Assembly: GCA_017541025.1 (NCBI GenBank)
Contig: JAFXZY010000083.1
Coordinates: forward strand, 1 to 64,000
Source: Bacteroidaceae bacterium
GTDB taxonomy: Bacteria > Bacteroidota > Bacteroidia > Bacteroidales > Bacteroidaceae
Direction of reading: 5' to 3'
Length of the DNA stretch: 64,000 nucleotides
The notes beneath the pieces are model-generated. The model saw only the letters and a program-made list of their open reading frames with translations. It ran no database searches and was not told where the DNA came from. Position 1 is the stretch's first letter. The number at the start of each line of letters is the position of its first letter. The position numbers and the translations under genes are program-made. This document shows positions 58,109-64,000 of this stretch, piece after piece.

Positions 58109-58984
58109 ATGGAAAAGATTGTTAAGGAGATATCTCCTCTTTCTGAAAAGGACTGTTTCTATATGACGGACAGGGACAGGACATCGTTTACCTATCCCTT
58201 GCACAAGCATGATGAAATGGAGCTTAACTTTGTGGAAAATTGCAATGGTGCCCGCAGAATTGTGGGCGACAGCATAGAGGTGCTGGGCCAGTACGACCTG
58301 GTACTGGTGGGTGGCGGACTGGAACATATGTGGGACCAGTACGACTGCCAAAGCCACTCGATTCACGAAATTACCATCCAGTTCCCTACGGATATGCTGG
58401 GCGAACAGTTCCTGCAAAAGAATCAACTGAGCAGCCTTAGAACGATGTTTGAGAATGCAAAGCGCGGCATAGCCTTCGACCTTTCTGCCATTATGGGGCT
58501 GTACAGTAAGATTACGCATCTCACGCAGTCGCAGCCGGGCTTCTACCGAATTCTGGGTTTGCTGGAGATTTTGTATGAACTTTCGTTGCAGAAGAATTAC
58601 CATCTGCTGGCCAGCAAGTCGTTTACTAATGTTAAGAACGCTCCTGAGAGCAGGCGTGTGCGTGAGGTGGAGGAGTATATCGACAAACATTACAAGGAGG
58701 AGATCCGACTGAATACGCTTTCTGAAATTGCCGGAATGACACCTGCGGCGTTTAGCCGATTCTTCCGTGTCCGTACGGGTAAGACGGTTTCGGATTATAT
58801 GATAGACATCCGTTTGGGACATGCTGCCCGCCTGTTGGTTGGTTCTGCAAACAGCGTGGCTGATGTATGTTACCAGTGCGGATTTAACAACATCAGCAAT
58901 TTTAACCGCATTTTCAAGAAGAAGAAGGGATGCTCGCCTTCCGGATTCCGCGAGAACTACCATAAGAGCAAGATTATTATATAA
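58109..58984 (+). CDS. AraC-family transcription regulator
   Basis: The 291-residue protein starts at ATG 58109 (MEKIVKEISPLSEKDCFYMT). Residues about 10-150 form a cupin-type sensor (H-K-H-D-E-M-E-L-N-F-V, H-M-W). Residues 190-288 form the two AraC helix-turn-helix units (L-S-E-I-A-G-M-T-P-A-A-F-S-R-F-F-R, V-A-D-V-C-Y-Q-C-G-F-N-N-I-S-N-F-N-R-I-F-K-K). Such regulators in Bacteroidota control nearby carbohydrate genes in response to sugars. It is divergent from the GH2 fusion and upstream of GH5, so it may regulate both. Confidence 0.92.
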   Translation: MEKIVKEISPLSEKDCFYMTDRDRTSFTYPLHKHDEMELNFVENCNGARRIVGDSIEVLGQYDLVLVGGGLEHMWDQYDCQSHSIHEITIQFPTDMLGEQFLQKNQLSSLRTMFENAKRGIAFDLSAIMGLYSKITHLTQSQPGFYRILGLLEILYELSLQKNYHLLASKSFTNVKNAPESRRVREVEEYIDKHYKEEIRLNTLSEIAGMTPAAFSRFFRVRTGKTVSDYMIDIRLGHAARLLVGSANSVADVCYQCGFNNISNFNRIFKKKKGCSPSGFRENYHKSKIII

Positions 58985-58987
58985 CGA

Positions 58988-59027
58988 GAAGCCCCTCTCC
59001 CCATCCCTCCCCCAAATGTGAGGGCAT
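58988..59027. repeat. Palindrome-family element between the AraC and GH5 genes
   Basis: GCCCCTCTCCCCATCCCTCC followed by CAAATGTGAGGG. The stem is partial, so this looks like an eroded copy. Confidence 0.55.
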
Positions 59028-59057
59028 TTAAATTTATAATTATAAATAGAATTTCCA

Positions 59058-60371
59058 ATGAATAAATCATCCATTCTAGTATTATTATTCTGCCTTTGTG
59101 CGATATGTGGTTGCCAGCAACAGGAAACAACCGTTACAGAGTTTGTAACCGTTAAGGACGGAAAATTCTTCCTTGGTAACGAAGAGTACCGGTATGTAGG
59201 TGCCAACTTCTGGTATGGTGCTATTTTGGGTAGCGAAGGAAGGGGTGGCAATAGGGACCGTCTCTTGAAGGAATTGGATTTGATGAAGGAGACAGGCATT
59301 ACCACTCTGCGTGTTCTGGTGGGTGCTGAGGGCCGCGACTGTCTGGGCAGGCGTATTTCTCCGATACTCCAGTCGCAGCCAGGCGAGTATAACGATACGA
59401 TTCTTCAGGGTTTGGATTATCTGCTCTCCGAGTTGGAGAAGCGCGATATGACGGCAACCCTTTATCTGAACAATGCTTGGGAATGGAGTGGAGGCTTTGG
59501 TGCATATCTGGAATGGGCTGGATGCGGTCAGGCTGCCGACCCGGAGGACTGGGATGCTTTCCAGAAGTATCATAGCCAGTTCGTACAGAACGATAAGGCC
59601 AAGGAGTTTGCCGCCAATCACGTAAAGTATATTGTAAGTCGCACCAATACCATTACGGGCAAGCCGTATTCCGAATCTCCTGCCATTTTGGCCTGGGAGT
59701 TAGCTAACGAGCCACGTGCCTTTGCCGGCGACAGCATCACCAAGGCCTGCTTTGCCCAATGGGTAAAGGATCAGGCAAGTCTGATTAAGAGTCTCGATGC
59801 CAACCACATGGTTACTACAGGTAGCGAGGGTATCTGGGGATGCGAGTTGGATGCCGACCTTTTCCACGAGATTCATTCCTATCCCGAGATTGACTTTGTC
59901 TGCATTCATATCTGGCCTTACAACTGGCATTGGATTGGTTCCGTTTCCGGTCCTATTGCTCAGGCAAAGGATATCAATGGCCCCACATCTATGATAGACA
60001 GCATAGATAATGCCCGCAGGAATACAGAACAGTATATGAACGAGTGCTACGAGGCTATCAAGGACCTGAACAAACCTATGATTCTGGAGGAGTTCGGCTA
60101 TCCCAGGGACAACTATACCGTTGAGCCGGGTACACCTACTACAGGACGCGACCAGTATTATCAGTTTGTCTTCGATTTGGTAAAGAACAGTGGCAAGTTG
60201 GCTGGCTGCAGTTTCTGGGGATGGGGCGGATATGCTTCACACCTTAACTATAAGTGGCAGCCTTGGGACGATTATACCTGCGACCCAGCTTTTGAGGAAC
60301 AGGGCCTCAACTCTGTCTTTGCCGCAGATTCTTCAACCCTGCGCATTATCAGGGATTTTGCCGGTAAATAA
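59058..60371 (+). CDS. GH5 (mannanase-like, GH5_7 type) lipoprotein
   Basis: This 437-residue protein has a lipoprotein signal (L-L-F-C-L-C-A-I-C-G-C, Cys 19). The GH5 barrel has G-A-N-F-W-Y-G, the acid/base W-E-L-A-N-E218-P-R, H-I-W-P-Y-N-W, and the nucleophile I-L-E-E345-F-G-Y-P-R, the arrangement of GH5 subfamily 7 endo-beta-mannanases. A Trp-rich C-terminus (F-W-G-W-G-G-Y) also fits. Likely outer-membrane anchored and facing outward. It lies 73 nt behind the AraC gene and near the GH2 fusion. GH2 plus GH5_7 plus AraC suggests a small beta-mannan locus, though no SusC/SusD pair is visible. Confidence 0.88.
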   Translation: MNKSSILVLLFCLCAICGCQQQETTVTEFVTVKDGKFFLGNEEYRYVGANFWYGAILGSEGRGGNRDRLLKELDLMKETGITTLRVLVGAEGRDCLGRRISPILQSQPGEYNDTILQGLDYLLSELEKRDMTATLYLNNAWEWSGGFGAYLEWAGCGQAADPEDWDAFQKYHSQFVQNDKAKEFAANHVKYIVSRTNTITGKPYSESPAILAWELANEPRAFAGDSITKACFAQWVKDQASLIKSLDANHMVTTGSEGIWGCELDADLFHEIHSYPEIDFVCIHIWPYNWHWIGSVSGPIAQAKDINGPTSMIDSIDNARRNTEQYMNECYEAIKDLNKPMILEEFGYPRDNYTVEPGTPTTGRDQYYQFVFDLVKNSGKLAGCSFWGWGGYASHLNYKWQPWDDYTCDPAFEEQGLNSVFAADSSTLRIIRDFAGK

Positions 60372-60410
60372 TTTAACTTAAGTTCGACGAAAAGAGGAAC
60401 TTACTACCCT

Positions 60411-60460
60411 CGGAGTACCTCCGATGTACCTCCGATGTAAGTCCGATTCCAAAAATCGGG
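60411..60460. repeat. CCGATGTA-type short repeats after the GH5 gene
   Basis: CGGAGTACCTCCGATGTACC and ACCTCCGATGTAAGTCCGAT units repeat two to three times with inverted pieces, followed by a CCGATT/AATCGG hairpin near 60437-60460. It lies between convergent genes and may terminate both. Confidence 0.55.
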
Positions 60461-60486
60461 CTTAAAAAGGTCCTGACTGTTGGGTA

Positions 60487-61980
60487 CTATGGCTTTGCTG
60501 CCCACACTACCAGTGCGGAGATGCCGGCACGCCGAACGTTGCAGCCTTCGGGAGCCCAAAGTCCGACGGTTATCTCCTGTGCCTCTCGAAGAGTAATCGG
60601 GAAATAATTCCAATCCATCAGACTGCTTGCCCGGCAACTGCTTTCATAGCCTTTTGCTGCCAAACTGACGTTTGTCGGCATCTCGTTCTCACCTTGAGCA
60701 AAGAAGATAGCGGTAAGGTAATATGTGCCTGCTTCTAAGAACAAGCGTTGCCCTATCAGTAATCCAGGCTTGGCAGGCTTGTCACTGCTGTATTCCAGGT
60801 AGATGTCGGTGTCACCCATTCCCCGTCCTACGTCAGTCCTGTGTACCAGCCTGCAGCGGTTGGGCTCCTGTTCCGTTATCCATCCTTCGGGCAGTGGCGC
60901 CTCGTGGCCCTTCCAGCAGTTTACCACCTTGCCGTTCTTAACATAGTTATATAAAACATCTGCTTCCATACCATTGTACGTCAGTGGAATGCGGTCGCCC
61001 GTTTTGGGGTGAGGCCGGGCATCATCTGTGCGCTGTGCGCTGTCTCGCAGCGCTTTCATCTTCTGATAATCCTCCTCTGTTGTTGCCCGTCGTAGCAAGT
61101 AGAGCCTGAAGTCATCGGCTTGGGCGCGACAGAAACGTTGCCAGTTCTCATCCGAACGGAAGCCGATGCGAATGGAATCCTCCAGAACCACAAAGTGCAG
61201 CACGTTTTCATAGCTGCTGTTTTCCTGATCAAGTTCAGATACATAGTTCTTAACCCGTTGGGCAAAGGGTCCGGCATAGATTTCTGCTCTCGATAATGCT
61301 GTTCCTTCCTCTTTGTCCTCAGTGTTTTCATAATCGTAGAGCGCCTTGTCCGTATCGCACGGCAAATGCCACGCCCTTACCCGCAGTTCATACTCGCCCG
61401 CAGGCAAACCATATACAACCTGATGCACATCAAAGTCCTTCATGAAATACGTCAGCGTCCCGTCTTCCTCCAATGGTTTGCCACCCAGATCGAAGGTCCA
61501 CACATCCAGGCTGTCTGTATCGCATTGTGGGTTGCGTAACTTCCAAGTCCAGTCCTCTGCTCCCGCAGGCATTTCTGTATTTGTATTCCTACACTTGCTG
61601 AATAGCCCCCATATTCCGACAACTATAGTCAGTATTACCAACCCGACTACCCACCATCTCTGTTTCCAACGCTTGCCTTCACATCTCCCCTCATCATTTA
61701 TCCCCTCATCATTAAAAGAGCCAGCCGTTTCCTTACTTTTGTACTGAAATTCCCTAAAGTCCGTATAGCCTAGGAAACGAGCCATGATGTCAAGTGTTGC
61801 CTGTCGTGGTACAACTCCTGTTCGATAACCCCACAGGCGCATCAGCGTAGTGGGGCTTATCGTCTCATGAACACGTTCGAAGATACGTTCCGATAGCCAT
61901 TTAAAGTCCAGTGGCGTCTGCATCGTTCGTTCCACCTGGCGTTCTATGGCCTCACATAGTTGTTGATAGTCGTTTTGCAT
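60487..61980 (-). CDS. Single-pass membrane protein with a HTH-like cytoplasmic N-terminus
   Basis: This 497-residue protein has residues 1-80 with helical patterns (T-P-L-D-F-K-W-L-S-E-R-I-F-E-R, I-S-P-T-T-L-M-R-L-W-G-Y, Q-A-T-L-D-I-M-A-R-F-L-G-Y) that resemble a helix-turn-helix domain seen in Bacteroidota. A membrane helix follows at about 109-127 (W-W-V-V-G-L-V-I-L-T-I-V-V-G-I-W), then a 370-residue beta-rich periplasmic part with a lipobox-like Cys at 130. The layout suggests a one-component transmembrane sensor that could bind DNA. The linker (about 86-103) contains a short tandem repeat, N-D-E-G-I-N-D-E-G. Its promoter is at 62004. Confidence 0.7.
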   Translation of the reverse strand: MQNDYQQLCEAIERQVERTMQTPLDFKWLSERIFERVHETISPTTLMRLWGYRTGVVPRQATLDIMARFLGYTDFREFQYKSKETAGSFNDEGINDEGRCEGKRWKQRWWVVGLVILTIVVGIWGLFSKCRNTNTEMPAGAEDWTWKLRNPQCDTDSLDVWTFDLGGKPLEEDGTLTYFMKDFDVHQVVYGLPAGEYELRVRAWHLPCDTDKALYDYENTEDKEEGTALSRAEIYAGPFAQRVKNYVSELDQENSSYENVLHFVVLEDSIRIGFRSDENWQRFCRAQADDFRLYLLRRATTEEDYQKMKALRDSAQRTDDARPHPKTGDRIPLTYNGMEADVLYNYVKNGKVVNCWKGHEAPLPEGWITEQEPNRCRLVHRTDVGRGMGDTDIYLEYSSDKPAKPGLLIGQRLFLEAGTYYLTAIFFAQGENEMPTNVSLAAKGYESSCRASSLMDWNYFPITLREAQEITVGLWAPEGCNVRRAGISALVVWAAKP

Positions 61981-62003
61981 CTGGCTTTCATTTTATTCTG
62001 TCA

Positions 62004-62011
62004 CAAAGGTA
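62004..62011 (-). promoter_or_regulatory. -7 box TACCTTTG for the membrane HTH protein gene
   Basis: CAAAGGTA on the plus strand, 24 nt upstream of the start at 61980. Confidence 0.65.
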
Positions 62012-62118
62012 GGCAGCTTCGTTCAAATCACCAAAATTACATCCTGAAAATATCGCTTTTGTCCCGAAAAATCAAATGACATCAAAATGGCATCGAAGTG
62101 GCATAAAGAAAGTACGGC

Positions 62119-62145
62119 TTGTTATGTAGGAAGAGATTATATTTG
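62119..62145 (+). promoter_or_regulatory. Promoter upstream of the candidate RNA
   Basis: TTG at 62119-62121 and TATATTTG at 62138-62145 lie about 55 nt before the 13-bp closing stem. Transcription would start near 62150. Confidence 0.6.
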
Positions 62146-62203
62146 CATAAGAAGAAAGCCCTTAAAGACTTCATTAACAACAAAATAACGTTATTCATAA
62201 AAA

Positions 62204-62443
62204 AAATCAGCCCACAATGGAACGACTTTCGTCAAAGTTTCCTATCTTTAACGCGCTGATGAGCTAAAAGCCATCGGTCGAAATGCGAGGGAGCATCACA
62301 TCTGCGTTCCGTCAGAGAATCCGGAAAATTCACTGCGTAGTAAGGAACAAGGATTGAGAGCCGTTCCTCCTATAAACGTATAGATGTACCCTGTTCCAGA
62401 GGTGCTCCATATTTTATAGGTGTGGGCTGATTTCATTCTTTTT
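62204..62443 (+). ncRNA. Candidate structured RNA closed by a perfect 13-bp stem
   Basis: AAATCAGCCCACA (62204-62216) is perfectly complementary to TGTGGGCTGATTT (62421-62433), with 204 nt between and a T-rich run at 62437-62443. Inside are AACGC/GCGTT (about 62249 and 62324), ATGC/GCAT (62283 and 62293) and GGAACA/TGTTCC (62344 and 62392). No frame of note crosses it. A further hairpin, CCTTCTG/CAGAAGG, lies at 62465-62488, outside. It could be a free RNA or the leader of the gene at 62588. I do not match it to 6S, tmRNA, RNase P or SRP RNA. The rest of 61981-62587 holds only promoters and AT-rich DNA. Confidence 0.6.
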
Positions 62444-62587
62444 ACTACAGGTTATTTCCGGAACCTTCTGACAAAGAGTGACAGAAGGCTCACACTTTCG
62501 TGTATTCCTGCGATTTCAAAGTTCGATTTGTCTACTTTAGGGCAGAGGTGATATTACGAGGTAAATTAACATTTAAAACTAAGATTC

Positions 62588-63253
62588 ATGAAAAAAGAGC
62601 TAATTCGTGTTCCCCAGATAATTGGTCAGAAATTGAGAAATGATGAAAGGCTTGGCATTGTACTCTTTGGAGAAAGTAATTGTGGAAAGAGTAGTACACT
62701 TATGCATTTGATGGTTCTGTTATGTGGTGGAGGAGTCCTGTATCCTACCATACAAGCAGAATTTGAGAAAACATTCTTTATCAAGAAACATAATAAGTAT
62801 CGCGATGCTGAGATTGTCGTTCCATATCAGATGAGTAACAATCAATGTTTTTATGTATATATTTCAACAAGAGGTGACAGTTGGCCGATCATTGAAGACA
62901 ACTACCGTTTCTTCTATCAGTGTATCCGTCCAAAACACAATGTATACATTTTTAATGGGAAACGTTTTGAGCTTTGCAAAAAAGAAGACTTGGAAAAAAT
63001 ACCAGCTCCACAATTCTGTATAAATCCAGCAAGTTATGAAAAATATGGGGCAATACAAGCACAACACTATTATCAGGAACTAACGGCAGAAGACTGGCGG
63101 CTCGTGCGTTGGATAAGAAAATACAAATGTTCTAATCCTGGAGATCCTGTTCCTGGCTACATAGTGTGTAAACAAATTAAAATGCACGATGAAAAGACAG
63201 CAAAACGAATCATTGAAGCCATGAATCAAATGTTAATAGAAAATTATAGATAA
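62588..63253 (+). CDS. Orphan P-loop NTPase-like protein
   Basis: This 221-residue protein has a Walker A motif G28-E-S-N-C-G-K-S-S-T, with V-V-P-Y-Q as a possible switch region and D-N-Y-R-F-F-Y-Q-C near 100. The rest is basic, with K-H-N-V-Y-I-F-N-G-K-R and a helical C-terminus. No Walker B or GTPase N-K-x-D is obvious, so the nucleotide and role are unknown. There is no signal peptide. It follows the candidate RNA by 144 nt and precedes a secreted C10 peptidase by 17 nt. I do not recognise a family. Confidence 0.6.
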   Translation: MKKELIRVPQIIGQKLRNDERLGIVLFGESNCGKSSTLMHLMVLLCGGGVLYPTIQAEFEKTFFIKKHNKYRDAEIVVPYQMSNNQCFYVYISTRGDSWPIIEDNYRFFYQCIRPKHNVYIFNGKRFELCKKEDLEKIPAPQFCINPASYEKYGAIQAQHYYQELTAEDWRLVRWIRKYKCSNPGDPVPGYIVCKQIKMHDEKTAKRIIEAMNQMLIENYR

Positions 63254-63270
63254 TCAACGATATATTGAAT

Positions 63271-64000
63271 ATGATCTGTATGAATAAACATTTATATTTT
63301 CTTTTCCTTTTTTTATTATTTTGTACCCCTATTTATGCACAGCATGTTACCGAAGAACAGGCTCTGCAGAAAGCGCAGAATTTCATGCAGAGCAAGCTTG
63401 CAACTGCTACAGACAGTAAGAATCGGGCTCCTCGTAAGTTGCAGCGGCTGGTAAAAGCAGCAGAAAATGACGCCTACTACATCTTCAACGCAGAAGATAA
63501 TGGTGGCTTTGTAATTGTAAGTGGTGATGAGCGTACAGATGAAATCCTTGGCTATAGTACTGAGGGTAACATTAACCTCAACAAAATGCCGGAGAATATG
63601 AAGGCATGGTTGAAAGGGTATGAGGAACAAATCTTGGCCATACCTGCCAATGCTAAGGCAGCACCCGCAAAAGTGCCTACACACCCTGCTGTAGAACCGC
63701 TCATTACTGCTAAGTGGGGTCAAGGGTCTCCTTATAATCTGCAATGCCCGACAGAGATACCTAAAGGAGAAACTGAACCGCAGCATTGCGTGACAGGTTG
63801 TGTTGCAACGGCAATGGCACAGATTATGTATTATTGGCAATGGCCACAAGAATATACAACTGCCATTCCTGCATACATGAACAACAAATCTTTTCCAGAA
63901 TTACCTCCTGTGAAGTTTGATTGGTCGAACATGAAAAGCGATTATTATGGATTAGAAACAGATGCTTCTGTAGATGCTGTATCCACTCTAATGCGCTATT
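63271..64000 (+). CDS. C10 family (streptopain-like) peptidase, truncated by the window end
   Basis: About 243 residues are visible and the 3' end is missing. The signal peptide is MICMNKHLYFLFLFLLFCTP; MNKH at 63280 is an equal start. Next comes the Spi-type inhibitory propeptide with G-F-V-I-V-S-G-D, and then the catalytic segment C-V-T-G-C-V-A-T-A-M-A-Q-I-M-Y-Y-W, where the second Cys aligns with the active cysteine of SpeB. The catalytic His is beyond the edge. C10 peptidases are secreted, self-activating cysteine proteases. It is only 17 nt after the P-loop gene, so the two may share a transcript. Confidence 0.9.
   Translation, partial: MICMNKHLYFLFLFLLFCTPIYAQHVTEEQALQKAQNFMQSKLATATDSKNRAPRKLQRLVKAAENDAYYIFNAEDNGGFVIVSGDERTDEILGYSTEGNINLNKMPENMKAWLKGYEEQILAIPANAKAAPAKVPTHPAVEPLITAKWGQGSPYNLQCPTEIPKGETEPQHCVTGCVATAMAQIMYYWQWPQEYTTAIPAYMNNKSFPELPPVKFDWSNMKSDYYGLETDASVDAVSTLMRY

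Noticed and set aside
58076..59305. Open frame of about 400 codons on the minus strand across the AraC gene and the GH5 start.
   Set aside because: It crosses two well-supported plus-strand genes and a promoter region and shows no domain.
62254..62302. Hammerhead-ribozyme-like words: CTGATGAG, then CGAAATGC-GCATC with a good stem III.
   Set aside because: Stems I and II do not form next to the core (mismatches at the first pairs), so the match is likely chance inside a different structured RNA.
1..64000. tRNA, rRNA, tmRNA or intact insertion sequences.
   Set aside because: No cloverleaf, rRNA-like block, tmRNA ends or transposase-like protein was seen by eye; a tRNAscan or ISfinder search could still change this.

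Overview
The window looks like chromosomal DNA of a Bacteroidota bacterium, most likely a gut or rumen Prevotella/Segatella relative. The signs are: many Bacteroidota-type promoters with a TAnnTTTG -7 box; start codons without good Shine-Dalgarno sites; HU-like, BT4734/VirE-N, FISUMP, DUF4294, DUF2851 and WbqC family proteins; glycosidases of families GH92, GH29, GH2 and GH5; and C-terminal tails like those of Prevotella secreted proteins. No rRNA, tRNA, CRISPR array or intact insertion sequence was seen. All family names come from reading the translations; no database search was run.

Layout. 1-395 is the start of an HU-like gene on the minus strand. 978-7029 is a defence-type island: a HigB/HigA-like pair, a Bro-N protein, a single-chain type IIG restriction-modification enzyme, and two small genes that share the motif GNYxDIHDNxxVN. 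7030-11509 is a mobile-element-derived module: a structured leader, a small protein, a VirE-N/P-loop protein, and a P5-like protein. 11527-17451 mixes toxin-antitoxin debris (a HigA remnant, and a HicA with an apparent internal deletion next to an intact HicB) with secreted lipoproteins and two gene fragments. 17472-38182 is mostly housekeeping: a six-hairpin glycosidase, radical SAM protein, RNA methyltransferase, nadA, cation:proton antiporter, membrane Fe-S protein plus Fe-S aldo/keto reductase, hydrolase, thioredoxin-like lipoprotein, helix-hairpin-helix barrel, BASS transporter, and a second HigB/HigA pair. The AT-rich gap 21604-22060 between divergent genes carries a cluster of DnaA-box-like 9-mers and is a candidate replication origin.

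38415-45990 is a co-oriented glycan-degradation run: an HGSNAT-like acyltransferase, GH92, an unclassified TIM-barrel glycosidase candidate, a small membrane protein, and GH29. 45975-54065 is housekeeping: dprA, thioesterase, DUF2851, dapB, lepB, WbqC, an RluA-type synthase and a PHP phosphatase. 54100-60371 is a mannan-type locus: a GH2 protein fused to a GH43-like propeller, a divergent AraC regulator, and a GH5 mannanase-like lipoprotein. 60487-64000 holds a membrane-spanning protein with a HTH-like N-terminus, a candidate structured RNA of about 240 nt closed by a perfect 13-bp stem, an orphan P-loop protein and the start of a C10 peptidase.

Two repeat classes run through the window. One is a family of short palindromes rich in CCCTC/GAGGG that sits between genes and also in frame inside at least five genes, once as an exact 36-bp copy. 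The other is a set of short tandem arrays (6-7 nt units containing TAA/TTA) that start at, or supply, stop codons.
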